Origin: Spongisporangium articulatum
Lineage (GTDB): Bacteria; Actinomycetota; Actinomycetes; Actinomycetales; Kineosporiaceae
Length of the DNA: 64,000 nucleotides
Assembly: GCF_044465595.1 (NCBI RefSeq)
Contig: NZ_JBITLV010000003.1
Coordinates: 186,001 to 250,000 of the forward strand
Direction of reading: 5' to 3'
The position numbers and the translations under genes were made by a program. The notes under the pieces were generated by a model. It made no database searches. It saw nothing but the letters and a program-made list of their open reading frames with translations, and was not told where the DNA came from. Positions 16,204 to 24,862 of this stretch are shown here, in pieces. Position 1 is the first letter of the stretch; every line of letters begins with the position of its first letter.

Positions 16204-17462
16204 TGAGCACTTTGACCAACCTGCGTGCGGCCCACCGGCACGAGGCCCGGCTGCAGTACCTGGCCCGGCCCGGCGCCTGGGCCCTGTTCCGGGCCGGGGC
16301 CGTGTTCGGCCCGGTACGCCGGTTCCCGAAGCTCGGGTGGGTGGTCAGTGATGCGGACGTCGCCCGCACGGTCCTCACGGATGCCCGCCACTTCACGGTG
16401 TTCGAGGAGGGCGGTTCGGGGCACCTGTGGCGGCAGGTGCTGGGCGCCGAGGTGGACGAGATGTTCACCGACGCCGGGCACCGCTCGACCCGGTTGCGGA
16501 CGAAAGACCTCTTCACCGAGGCGAATTCGTGGGCGCTGGTGGAGAGCTCGTTCGGGCCGGCCCTGGCGCGGATGCGGCACCGGCTGGCCGCCGGCGAGGA
16601 GGTGGACGTCGCCTACGTCACCCGCGTGCTGGTCGGCCGGATGGCCGCCGACCTGGTCGGGCTCGACCTGGCCCGCACCACCGACTTCGCCCCGCGCGCC
16701 GGACACGACCCACAGGCCCCCGAGGACGACTCGTACCAGCAGGTATTCGACGTGGTGCGCGACTTCACCGGGCTGGCGATCAAGACCCTGATGTCGACGC
16801 ACCAGGACGAGGCGGTGATCGCCGAGAGCCGGCGCCTGGTCGACCGGCTCGCCGTCGGGATGGAGCGGGCGTTCCGCACCGCGCCGGACACGACGATGTT
16901 GGGCCGCTGCCGCGAGATCGGGTTGTCGTTCGCCGAGGCCCGCGGCCTGTGCGTGCTGATGCTCGTGGCGGCCACCGAGACCGGCGCCACCTCGATGACG
17001 CGGGCGGTGGCGCTGTTGCACGACACCGGCCAGCAGCACGGGGTTCTCGCCTCGGCCGCCGCCCACGGCGGCGAGCTGCCCGAGCCCGAACTGGCGGACG
17101 TCGTCCGCGAGGTGCTGCGGGTGACCTCACCGGCCACGGTGGTCGGGCGGCACGTCACCGGTGACGTCGCGCTGCACGGGCGGCAGCTGCACGACGGCGA
17201 CCGGGTGCTGATGCTCATCCACACGGCCAACAACGCGAGCGGGCCGTTCGACGTGACGCGCGCCCCCGGGCCGGGCTACCAGCAGCTGTGGTTCGGCGCG
17301 GGCCGGCACATCTGTGTGGGGGCGCCCGTGGCGCGGGCGGAGATCGCGATGTTCCTGCGCGAGCTGATCGCCGTGGGCCGGCCCTGGACGGTGACCGGAC
17401 GGCGCTACTCGGTCGGCGTGATCAACCCGGCCTACCGCCGGCTCACCGTGCGCTGTGACTGA
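16203..17462 (+). CDS. Cytochrome P450, second of a tandem pair
   Basis: Close paralogue of the preceding P450, 419 residues. Conserved elements are LVAATETGATSM (I-helix), EVLR (ExxR) and QLWFGAGRHICVG with heme ligand Cys371. The pair align over their full length with a short insertion here around residues 160-170 (HDPQAPEDDSYQQ). Translation is coupled to the first P450 by a one-base overlap, and the GH1 gene starts inside its last codons. Retention of all catalytic motifs in both copies suggests two different oxidation steps, or a heteromeric division of labour, rather than decay of one copy. The substrate cannot be inferred. Confidence 0.92.
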   Translation: MSTLTNLRAAHRHEARLQYLARPGAWALFRAGAVFGPVRRFPKLGWVVSDADVARTVLTDARHFTVFEEGGSGHLWRQVLGAEVDEMFTDAGHRSTRLRTKDLFTEANSWALVESSFGPALARMRHRLAAGEEVDVAYVTRVLVGRMAADLVGLDLARTTDFAPRAGHDPQAPEDDSYQQVFDVVRDFTGLAIKTLMSTHQDEAVIAESRRLVDRLAVGMERAFRTAPDTTMLGRCREIGLSFAEARGLCVLMLVAATETGATSMTRAVALLHDTGQQHGVLASAAAHGGELPEPELADVVREVLRVTSPATVVGRHVTGDVALHGRQLHDGDRVLMLIHTANNASGPFDVTRAPGPGYQQLWFGAGRHICVGAPVARAEIAMFLRELIAVGRPWTVTGRRYSVGVINPAYRRLTVRCD

Positions 17463-18633
17463 TTCGGCGACGGGTTTCGGGAGGGCCTTCCCCCCGGGGT
17501 TCCTGTTCGGCGCGGCGGTCTCCGCGCACCAGGTCGAGGGTGGCAACGACAACGACTGGACGGCGTGGGAACCCGGGCACGTGCCGGAGGTCAGCGGCGC
17601 GGCGGTCGACCACTACCACCGCTACCGCGAGGACCTGCGGCTGGCCGCCTCCCTGGGGCTCGACGCGTTCCGGTTCTCGGTGGAGTGGGCCCGGGTCGAG
17701 CCCCGGCCCGGCGTCTACGATCCCGATGCGTTGCAGCATTACTCGGACGTGGTCGACGCCTGCCGCGAGCTCGGCCTGGAGCCGATGATCACCCTGAACC
17801 ACTTCACCCTCCCGCGCTGGGTGGCGACGGCGGGCGGGTGGTCGGCCCCGGAGGTGGCGGAGCGGTTCGGGATCTACTGCGGTGTGGTGGGCCAGGCCCT
17901 GCGCGGGCGGGTCGAGTCGGTGTGCACGCTCAACGAGCCCGAGGTGCTGTCGATGAAGACGTGCCTGGCCGGTGTGTGGCCCGGGGGTGGACGGCTGGCG
18001 GTGCGGCGCTACCTGCGGGTGCGACGAGGGCTGGCTGACGGGCACCGGCTGGCCACGGCGGCTCTGCGGCAGGCCGACAGCAGGTTCTCGATAGGCTACT
18101 GCTGCAGCCAGAACCCTTTCGTGGCAACCACTTCCGTGCTGGAGCCGGTCGCGCGGGCCGCGTCGCGGCTGTACAACGACTGGTTCCTCGACCGGCTCAC
18201 CCCGACCTGCGACTGGCTGGGAGTCCAGTACTACAACCGGGTGGCCGTCGGCCCCCGCCGCGGCCCGGACGTGCCGCGCAGCGACATGGGCTGGCCCCTG
18301 GTGCCGGAGCTGCACGGGCCGGTGCTCGAGTCGTTGTCCCGGTACGGTTTACCGCTCTACGTCACGGAGTCGGGGCTGGCCGACGCCGACGACTCACGCC
18401 GCACCTGGTACATCGAGGCCACCCTGCGCAGCCTCGCGGAGGCCCTGACGGCGGGCGTCGACGTGCGCGGGTACCTGCACTGGAGCCTGCTCGACAACTA
18501 CGAGTGGGACCACGGTTTCGGCCCCCGGTTCGGGTTGGTCGAGGTCGACCGGAGGACGATGGAGCGTCGGGTGCGGGCCAGCGCCCGCCGCTACGCCGAG
18601 CTGATCGACACGATCCGGCACGCGCACGCCTGA
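17455..18633 (+). CDS. Glycoside hydrolase family 1 (beta-glucosidase-like)
   Basis: Retaining beta-glycosidase of 392 residues, shorter than typical 450-residue GH1 enzymes. The acid/base glutamate is in TLNEPE (E161) and the nucleophile in YVTESGLAD (E305). The opening FPPGFLFGAAVSAHQVEGG and the closing HWSLLDNYEWDHGFGPRFGLVEVD are family signatures. There is no signal peptide, so it acts inside the cell. The GTG start overlaps the preceding P450 by 8 nt. Placement at the end of a P450-P450 operon, opposite a GT2 gene, suggests it trims or transfers a sugar on a glycosylated intermediate rather than digesting dietary cellobiose. It ends 3 bp from a convergent transporter gene. Confidence 0.9.
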   Translation: MTDSATGFGRAFPPGFLFGAAVSAHQVEGGNDNDWTAWEPGHVPEVSGAAVDHYHRYREDLRLAASLGLDAFRFSVEWARVEPRPGVYDPDALQHYSDVVDACRELGLEPMITLNHFTLPRWVATAGGWSAPEVAERFGIYCGVVGQALRGRVESVCTLNEPEVLSMKTCLAGVWPGGGRLAVRRYLRVRRGLADGHRLATAALRQADSRFSIGYCCSQNPFVATTSVLEPVARAASRLYNDWFLDRLTPTCDWLGVQYYNRVAVGPRRGPDVPRSDMGWPLVPELHGPVLESLSRYGLPLYVTESGLADADDSRRTWYIEATLRSLAEALTAGVDVRGYLHWSLLDNYEWDHGFGPRFGLVEVDRRTMERRVRASARRYAELIDTIRHAHA

Positions 18634-18636
18634 GCG

Positions 18637-19707
18637 CTACTTTGCGACCGCCGGGGGGGCGACCTCGATGCCGGCGGGCGCGTTCTCCGGAAAATGGCAG
18701 GCCACGAGCTGGGTCTCGGGGGCTCCCGGGACACTTGCCAGCGGCGGCTCCGTCGTCCGGCAGATCTCCTGCGCCTTCCAGCAGCGGGTGTGGAACCGGC
18801 ACGCGGGCGGCGGGTTCAGCGGGCTCGGGACGTCGCCGTTCAGCCGGATCCGCTCGCGTCGGTTCGCGATGTCCGGGTCGGGGGCGGGCACGGCCGACAG
18901 GAGAGCGTTGGTGTACGGGTGCATCGGCCGCTCGTACAGGTCGGCCTGGTCGGCCAGCTCGACGATCTTCCCCAGGTACATGACGGCGACCCGGTCGCTG
19001 ATGTGCCGGACCACCGACAGGTCGTGCGCGATCACGACGTACGTGAGGCCGAACTCGTCCTGCAGGTCCTCCAGCAGGTTGATCACCTGGGCCTGCACGG
19101 AGACGTCGAGCGCGGAGACCGGCTCGTCGGCGATGATCAGCTTCGGCCGCAGCGCCAACGCCCGGGCGATGCCGATGCGCTGCCGCTGACCGCCGGAGAA
19201 CTCGTGCGGGTAGCGGTTGTAGTGCTCGGGGCTGAGGCCCACGAGTTCGAGCAGCTCCTGCACCTTGGGCTTGATCTGCGACGGCTCGGCCAGGTGGTGG
19301 AGCCGGAACGCCGCCCCGATGATCGTGCCGACCGTGTGCCGCGGGTTCAGCGACGAGAACGGGTCCTGGAAGATCATCTGGACGTCGCGGCGCAGCGGCC
19401 GCAGCTTGGCCTGCGACAGGTGCGTGATGTCCTGGCCGTTGAGGTGGATGGTGCCCTCGGTCGGCTCGTCGAGCCGCACCAGCAGCCGGCCGGTGGTCGT
19501 CTTGCCGCAGCCCGACTCCCCCACCACGCCGAGGGTCTCGCCGGAGTACACGGAGAAGTCGAGGCCGTCGACGGCCTGGACGTTGCCCCGGACCCGGCCG
19601 AACAGGCCGCCGCGCACCGGGAAGTACCGGCGCAGCCCCTCGACGCGGATCAGCTCCTCACCCGGCTGCGCGGGCGCCTGGGTGGGCGACTGGGTGGTTT
19701 CGCTCAT
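18637..19707 (-). CDS. Oligopeptide ABC transporter ATP-binding protein (DppF/OppF type)
   Basis: One of two ATPases of a peptide importer, 356 residues. Walker A GESGCGKTTT, signature FSGGQRQRIGIARAL, Walker B LIIADEPVSALD and H-loop VIAHDLS are intact. The C-terminal oligopeptide/dipeptide extension (from about residue 290) carries spaced cysteines CRFHTRCWKAQEIC, which in DppD/DppF proteins may bind an Fe-S cluster. Its start overlaps the DppD-type gene by 4 nt. It is the last gene of a five-gene operon and encodes the subunit expected to pair with the DppD-type ATPase at the cytosolic face of the permease. Confidence 0.93.
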   Translation of the reverse strand: MSETTQSPTQAPAQPGEELIRVEGLRRYFPVRGGLFGRVRGNVQAVDGLDFSVYSGETLGVVGESGCGKTTTGRLLVRLDEPTEGTIHLNGQDITHLSQAKLRPLRRDVQMIFQDPFSSLNPRHTVGTIIGAAFRLHHLAEPSQIKPKVQELLELVGLSPEHYNRYPHEFSGGQRQRIGIARALALRPKLIIADEPVSALDVSVQAQVINLLEDLQDEFGLTYVVIAHDLSVVRHISDRVAVMYLGKIVELADQADLYERPMHPYTNALLSAVPAPDPDIANRRERIRLNGDVPSPLNPPPACRFHTRCWKAQEICRTTEPPLASVPGAPETQLVACHFPENAPAGIEVAPPAVAK

Positions 19708-20780
19708 AACGACGGCTGCACCTCCTCGCGCCAGATCTCCTGCCGCTCGGCCGCCGGGAGGTGGCAGCGCACCAGGTGCCCCGGCTCGGTGGTCGGACGC
19801 AACTCCGGCATCGACTGCGTGGCCTTTCCGTTCGTGCGCGGCTCATAGGGGCAGCGAGGACTGAAAGAGCACCCGGGCGGGAGCGAGATCAGGCTCGGCG
19901 GAGCGCCTTTCACGGGGATCAGGCGTTCCTGGCGGGCCCGGTCCAGCCGCGGCATGGAGCTGAGCAGGCCCCACGTGTAGGGGTGCTCGGGGCGGGCGAA
20001 GATCTGTTCGACCGAGGCCTGCTCGACGGCCCGGCCGGCGTACATGACCATCACGTCGTGAGCCAGCTCGGCCACCACACCGAGGTCGTGGGTGATGATG
20101 ACGATCGCGGAGTTGAACTCCGCCTGCAGGCTGCGCAGCAGGTCGAGGATCTGGGCCTGCACGGTGACGTCGAGCGCCGTGGTCGGTTCGTCGGCGATCA
20201 GCAGCTGCGGGTTGCAGGCCAGGGCCATCGCGATCATCACGCGCTGGCGCATCCCGCCCGAGAACTCGTGCGGGAAGCCGTCGACCCGCTTCTGCGGCTC
20301 GGGGATGCCGACCCGGTCCAACAGCTCGATGGCCCGCAGCCGGGCCTCGGCCTTCGAGACGTCGTTGTGGATCCGGTAGGCCTCCACGATCTGGGCCCCG
20401 ACCCGGTAGAAGGGGTGCAGGGAGGACAGCGGGTCCTGGAAGATCATCGCCATCTTCTGGCCGCGCAGCGTCCGCACCCGCTCGGGGTCGGCCCCGACCA
20501 GCTGCTCGCCGTCCAGCCAGATCTCGCCGCTGACCTGGGCCCGCCCGCCGCGCGAGCCGGCCCCGTGCAGTCCCATCACGGCCAGGCTGGTGACGCTCTT
20601 GCCCGAACCGGACTCACCGACGATGCCCAGGGTGCGGCCGCGCTCCACCCGGAAGCTCACACCGTCGACCGAGCGCACCAGACCGTCGTCCGTGGGGAAG
20701 TGGACCTTCAGGTCCTCGACCTCGAGATAGGCCCGGCCACCGGACAACGGCGGGATCTCCTCCAGGACCGGTTCGGCCAT
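19704..20780 (-). CDS. Oligopeptide ABC transporter ATP-binding protein (DppD/OppD type)
   Basis: A 358-residue ATPase pairing with the DppF-type subunit. Walker A GESGSGKSVTS, signature FSGGMRQRVMIAMAL, Walker B LLIADEPTTALD and H-loop IITHDLG are all present. The C-terminal extension includes GCSFSPRCPYEP, again with the cysteines seen in this subfamily. The ATG at 20780 overlaps the permease stop by one base. An open frame continues upstream into the permease but reads as its shadow, so it was not used. The QVSGEIWLDGEQLVG segment replaces the more usual short insert and is unremarkable. Confidence 0.93.
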   Translation of the reverse strand: MAEPVLEEIPPLSGGRAYLEVEDLKVHFPTDDGLVRSVDGVSFRVERGRTLGIVGESGSGKSVTSLAVMGLHGAGSRGGRAQVSGEIWLDGEQLVGADPERVRTLRGQKMAMIFQDPLSSLHPFYRVGAQIVEAYRIHNDVSKAEARLRAIELLDRVGIPEPQKRVDGFPHEFSGGMRQRVMIAMALACNPQLLIADEPTTALDVTVQAQILDLLRSLQAEFNSAIVIITHDLGVVAELAHDVMVMYAGRAVEQASVEQIFARPEHPYTWGLLSSMPRLDRARQERLIPVKGAPPSLISLPPGCSFSPRCPYEPRTNGKATQSMPELRPTTEPGHLVRCHLPAAERQEIWREEVQPSL

Positions 20781-21790
20781 CAGAGCCTCACTCTCGGGTC
20801 GACGACGGCGTAGAGCACGTCGACGATCAGGTTGGCGAACACCACGAAGATGGCCAGCAGCAGGGTGACCCCCAGCAGCTTGGGCAGGTCGTTGTGGCCC
20901 AGCGCCTGCACCGTGTACGACCCGAGACCCGGTAGCGAATACGTGGTTTCGGTCAGCACCGCGCCACCGAGCAGGACACCGATGTCGAGACCGAACGTCG
21001 TCAGGACCGGCGTCAGGACCGAGCGCATCACGTGCTTGCCGATGACCGTCTTCTCCGGCAGCCCCTTGGCGCGGGCCGTGCGGATGTAGTCCTCGTTCAT
21101 GGTCTCCAGGACGCCGGCGCGGGTCAGCCGGGCGTACAGCGCGGCGTACAGGAACGCCAGCGTGACCCAGGGCAGGAACAGGTCGTAGGCCCAATTCAGG
21201 GGGTTCTCGTGGAACGGGGTGTAACTCCCGCCGCCGGGGAACCAGCCGAACCGGTAGCTGAGCACCGACAGCGACAGCAGGCCGGTGAAGAAGATGGGCA
21301 GGGAGACGCCCGCCAGCGCGACGCCCATGGCCGCCCGGTCGAAGACGGTGCCCTTGCGCAGCGCCGACAGGACGCCGGTGCCCACGCCCAGGGTCAACCA
21401 GATCACGGCCGCACCGATGGCCAGCGAGAAGGTGACCGGTAGCCGGCTCATCAGGTCGGGCAGGACCGGTTGCTGGGTCTGGAAGGAGTAGCCGAGGCAG
21501 GGCGCCGAGCAGTGGTCGGTGCCCACGCCGGTGTCGTAGTCCTCGCCGGCGAACAGGCCCTTGAGGAAGTTGCCGTACTGCACGTAGATCGGGTCGTTGA
21601 GACCCAGCTTCTCGGCCGCGGCCTCGATCTGCTCCTGCGTGGCGCTCTTGCCGACGTAGCGGGCGGCCAGGTCGTTGGACGAGGCGCCGCCCAGCTTCGG
21701 CACCTCGTAGAAGATGATGAACACCATCGCCGTGATGACGAGGAGCACGAGGACCGCGCCGATCAGTCGTCGCACGATGTACGCGAGCAC
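20780..21790 (-). CDS. Oligopeptide ABC transporter permease (DppB/OppB type)
   Basis: First permease of the peptide importer, 336 residues, with the standard opening LAYIVRRLIGAVLVLLVITAMVFI and about six helices. The EAA-type loop (YIRTARAKGLPEKTVIGKH) contacts the ATPases. I prefer the GTG at 21790: AAGGGAGG is nine bases upstream and the protein then begins exactly at the family N-terminus; a longer frame from GTG 21826 would have its start before that site. An extracytoplasmic insert with two cysteines (DHCSAPCLG) is unusual and could form a disulphide. It is separated from the binding-protein gene by a 114-bp gap holding a strong hairpin. Confidence 0.9.
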   Translation of the reverse strand: MLAYIVRRLIGAVLVLLVITAMVFIIFYEVPKLGGASSNDLAARYVGKSATQEQIEAAAEKLGLNDPIYVQYGNFLKGLFAGEDYDTGVGTDHCSAPCLGYSFQTQQPVLPDLMSRLPVTFSLAIGAAVIWLTLGVGTGVLSALRKGTVFDRAAMGVALAGVSLPIFFTGLLSLSVLSYRFGWFPGGGSYTPFHENPLNWAYDLFLPWVTLAFLYAALYARLTRAGVLETMNEDYIRTARAKGLPEKTVIGKHVMRSVLTPVLTTFGLDIGVLLGGAVLTETTYSLPGLGSYTVQALGHNDLPKLLGVTLLLAIFVVFANLIVDVLYAVVDPRVRL

Positions 21791-21830
21791 GCCTACCCAC
21801 CTCCCTTGCCTGGCCCACGCCGACACCGGG

Positions 21831-21866
21831 TGGTCGGGGTGGCGCCCGCGAGCACCACCCCGACCA
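21831..21866 (-). terminator. Perfect 12-bp hairpin between binding-protein and permease genes
   Basis: TGGTCGGGGTGG (21831-21842) and its exact complement CCACCCCGACCA (21855-21866) flank a 12-base loop. No uridine tract follows on the minus strand, so full termination is uncertain. Hairpins at this place commonly stabilise the upstream binding-protein mRNA or attenuate transcription so that the lipoprotein outnumbers the membrane subunits. Confidence 0.65.
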
Positions 21867-21904
21867 CCGTGGTCGGCCTACCTGTTACGGGTCGAGAACG
21901 TCCG

Positions 21905-23644
21905 TCAGGACGCGCTCTTCAGACCCATGTTCAGGTAGTCGTACATCCCGTAACCACCCGGACCGAACACGTTGGTGACGTTGGTCGGCCGGTAGTACAG
22001 GGCAGAGCCCCACGACCCGGGCACGATGTAGGCGCCCTCCATGGTCTTGCGGTCGACCTCGACCCAGGCGGCCTGCTGGGCCGCGAGGTCCGGCGCGGTG
22101 AGCGCCTTGTCGATCGCCGTGGCCACGGCCGGGTCGGTGACACCGAGGTTGGTGTTACCGGCCGGGCGGATGACCCGCGGGTCGACGATCTGGCTCAGGA
22201 AGCCGAAGCCGTCGGGCCAGTCCGCACCCCACGCCATCGTGTTGAGGCCGATCTTGTTGTTCTTCACGAAGGCGTTGTTGCCGGCGTAGAGAGCGAAGTA
22301 GTCGGCCGCCGGGTACGTCTTCAGGGTGACCTTCACGCCGATGGCCGCGAGGTCCTGCTGGACCGCCTGAGCGACGGCCTTCTCCTTCGGCCGCTCACCG
22401 CGGTAGGCCATGGTCGTCGAGAAGCCGTTGGGCTGACCGCAGGCGGCCAGTGCCTCCTTGGCCTTGGCCACGTCGGCGCCGTTGTTGGCCCGCGGGTACA
22501 GGTCGAAGGACTTGGCGCCCGCGATGTTCGGCGGCGTGATGTTGGTGGCGATCTCGCCACCGGTCTTGCCGCCGTAGGCCCGGTAGTAGCTCTGCCGGCT
22601 GACGCCGTACTCGATCGCCTTGCGGCAGTTGATGTTGTCGAACGGCTTCACCGTGTCGTGCAGCGTCAGGTAGTTGAGCCGCGTCTCCGGGATGATGTCC
22701 GTGTTGGCCGTCAGGTCCTTGTTGGCCAGGATCTTCGCCTGCGCGGCCGGCTGGACACCGGCGCCCGCCACGTCCATGTCGAGGTCCCCGGCCAGCAGCC
22801 GGTTGTCGACGTCGTCGGCGTTCACGTTGACGCTGACGTCGTAGCCGTCCGGCAGCGCCTTGCGGATCGGGTCGGTCGCCTGGTCCCAGTTCGGGTTCCG
22901 GACGAGGGTGAAGCCCTTACCGGCGCTGTACGTCTTGAACATGTACGGGCCGCTGGAGACGACGTGCTCCTGGTACTTGCTGCCCGTGTCCTTGTCGGCC
23001 GGCACCGGGGCCGTCGCCGGGATCGTCCCGAAGAAGTCGAAGCCCGTGTAGGCCTTCTTCAGGTGGAAGATGATCGTCCGGTCGTCAGGCGTCTCGATGG
23101 CCGGGTCGGTCTTGCCCTTGCTGTCGTAGGCGTTCTTGTAGCTGCCCAGCGCCAGCCAGTCGTTGAAGTACGTCGGCCCGTTGGGGAACGTCGTCTTGTC
23201 CATCGAGCGCTCGACGCCGTACTTGACGTCCTTCGAGGTGACGGGCGTGCCGTCCTCGAACTTGACGCCCTGGCGCAGCGTGTACGTCCAGGTCTTGCCG
23301 TCGTCGCTCGACTTGCCGAGCGACTCGGCCAGGTCCGGGACCACCTTGGGCGGGCCGGGCTCGGGCGAGAACGTCGTCAGGCTGCGGGTGTAGAGGCGGG
23401 CGAAGTTCCACGCGAACGCGTAGTACATGTTGCCCGGGTCCAGCGAGTCCCAGTCACCGGACTGGGCGATGCGCATCGTGCCGCCCTTGGCGTCGGACGG
23501 GTTGACGAGAGCGTTGAGGCCTGCGTTCTGCTTGAGCTCCGTGGAGGACGACCCTCCCCCGCTGGAGCCCCCGCCGCACGCGGCGAGCACGAGGCTCGCG
23601 GCGGCCGCAGCCGCGACGGCCACAGCTGAGCGCCTACGGATCAT
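21905..23644 (-). CDS. Oligopeptide-binding lipoprotein (SBP_bac_5 family)
   Basis: Extracellular solute receptor of the peptide importer, 579 residues. The signal peptide (about 1-24) ends in the lipobox LVLAAC, followed by a Gly/Ser linker, so the mature protein is lipid-anchored on the outer face of the membrane. Family features include KGGTMRIAQSGDWDSLDPG, LYTRSLTTF, PDLAESLGKSSDDGKTWTYTLRQGVKFEDGTPV (in part) and KDVKYGVERSMD. The ATG at 23644 is chosen because a basic N-terminus and hydrophobic core follow directly; upstream in-frame sequence is not signal-like. It lies between the two permease genes, an uncommon order (dppC, binding protein, dppB, dppD, dppF). Confidence 0.93.
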   Translation of the reverse strand: MIRRRSAVAVAAAAAASLVLAACGGGSSGGGSSSTELKQNAGLNALVNPSDAKGGTMRIAQSGDWDSLDPGNMYYAFAWNFARLYTRSLTTFSPEPGPPKVVPDLAESLGKSSDDGKTWTYTLRQGVKFEDGTPVTSKDVKYGVERSMDKTTFPNGPTYFNDWLALGSYKNAYDSKGKTDPAIETPDDRTIIFHLKKAYTGFDFFGTIPATAPVPADKDTGSKYQEHVVSSGPYMFKTYSAGKGFTLVRNPNWDQATDPIRKALPDGYDVSVNVNADDVDNRLLAGDLDMDVAGAGVQPAAQAKILANKDLTANTDIIPETRLNYLTLHDTVKPFDNINCRKAIEYGVSRQSYYRAYGGKTGGEIATNITPPNIAGAKSFDLYPRANNGADVAKAKEALAACGQPNGFSTTMAYRGERPKEKAVAQAVQQDLAAIGVKVTLKTYPAADYFALYAGNNAFVKNNKIGLNTMAWGADWPDGFGFLSQIVDPRVIRPAGNTNLGVTDPAVATAIDKALTAPDLAAQQAAWVEVDRKTMEGAYIVPGSWGSALYYRPTNVTNVFGPGGYGMYDYLNMGLKSAS

Positions 23645-23729
23645 CAGAATCCACCACCACTTTCTTCTCAGACGAGGTCGGAACCCTCGTCGTGTCGGGA
23701 ACTGGGCAGAAAGCTTCGAGGGACGGCGG

Positions 23730-24722
23730 TCAGCCGCCCCGCGGGTCCAGCGCGTCGCGCAGGCCGTCACCGAACAGGTTGAAGGCCAGCACGGTGATGA
23801 AGATCGCCGTGCCCGGCACGACCATGAACCACGGGTCGGACTGGTACCACTGCGTGGCGTCCGAGAGCATCTGCCCCCAGGTCGCCGTGGGCGGCCGGAT
23901 GCCGACGTTGAGGAAGCTCAGGGCCGCCTCGAACAGGATGTTCGTGGGGATGAGCAGCGTGAAGTAGACGAGGATCGGCGCGAACAGGTTGGGCAGCAGC
24001 TCGGCGCGCAGGATGCGCGCGTCCGAGGCGCCGAGGCACCGTGCCGCGTCGACGAACTCCCGCTCGCGCAGGGAGAGGGTCTGGCCCCGGATGATGCGGC
24101 CGATGTAGGGCCACTGGAAGAACCCGATGATGAAGATCAGCAGCAGGACCCGCAGGGCGTCGCCGGAGACCCCGAAGGCCCGGTCGGGCGCCACCCCGGC
24201 GATCGCGATCGAGAAGATCAGGATCGGGAAGGCGAGGAAGAGGTCCATCAGCCGACTGAGCACCGTGTCGACCCAGCCGCCGAAGTACCCGGCCGTGACC
24301 CCGAGCGTGCCCCCGATGACCACCGACAAGAGCGTCGAGAACACCCCGATGATCATCGAGATCCGCGCGCCGTAGACGACCCGGCTGAACAGGTCACGGC
24401 CGTTGATCGGCTCGACCCCGAACAGGAAGTCCTTGCTCACCCCGCCGAACGGGCCGGTGGCGATCTGCAGGTCGGGGCTCACCTGGTCCTGGTGGAACTC
24501 GTTCGGGGGGTGGCCCAGCAGGGCCACGATCAGCGGCGCGAAGACCGCCACCAGGACCAGGAACAGGACGACGGCGCCGCCCGTGAGGGCGACCCGGTCC
24601 CGTTTCAGCCGCATCCAGGCGATCTGTCCGAGCGACCGGCCCGTGACCGGCACGCCGCCGGTGACCACGGCCTCCGGCTGGGCCTCGGCGGCACTGCCGG
24701 AAAGATCAAGCGGGGCACTCAT
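23730..24722 (-). CDS. Oligopeptide ABC transporter permease (DppC/OppC type)
   Basis: Second permease, 330 residues, and first gene of the operon. It has the OppC N-terminal cytoplasmic stretch (QIAWMRLKRDRVALTGGAVVLFLVLVAVFAPL) and the EAA loop FVDAARCLGASDARILRAELLPN. The ending GDGLRDALDPR is diagnostic of the subfamily. The ATG at 24722 has GAGGAGG upstream. A possible -10 (TACTGT, plus-strand 24772-24767) lies about 45 nt upstream with no good -35. Further upstream is a phased array of four 11-bp repeats, which could mediate regulation by a response regulator. The gap to the binding-protein gene is 85 nt. Confidence 0.93.
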   Translation of the reverse strand: MSAPLDLSGSAAEAQPEAVVTGGVPVTGRSLGQIAWMRLKRDRVALTGGAVVLFLVLVAVFAPLIVALLGHPPNEFHQDQVSPDLQIATGPFGGVSKDFLFGVEPINGRDLFSRVVYGARISMIIGVFSTLLSVVIGGTLGVTAGYFGGWVDTVLSRLMDLFLAFPILIFSIAIAGVAPDRAFGVSGDALRVLLLIFIIGFFQWPYIGRIIRGQTLSLREREFVDAARCLGASDARILRAELLPNLFAPILVYFTLLIPTNILFEAALSFLNVGIRPPTATWGQMLSDATQWYQSDPWFMVVPGTAIFITVLAFNLFGDGLRDALDPRGG

Positions 24723-24862
24723 CCGCAGCCTCCTCTCGACCCAGGCGCACCACGCGAATTTGTTGGACAGTAAACCTGCGGCCACGCTTTGACCATCCGA
24801 ACAAGCGGGTAAATGACGAAATCCGCGGTCTGTGGCCGTTTCGTGATCGAGTTGTGGGTGGA

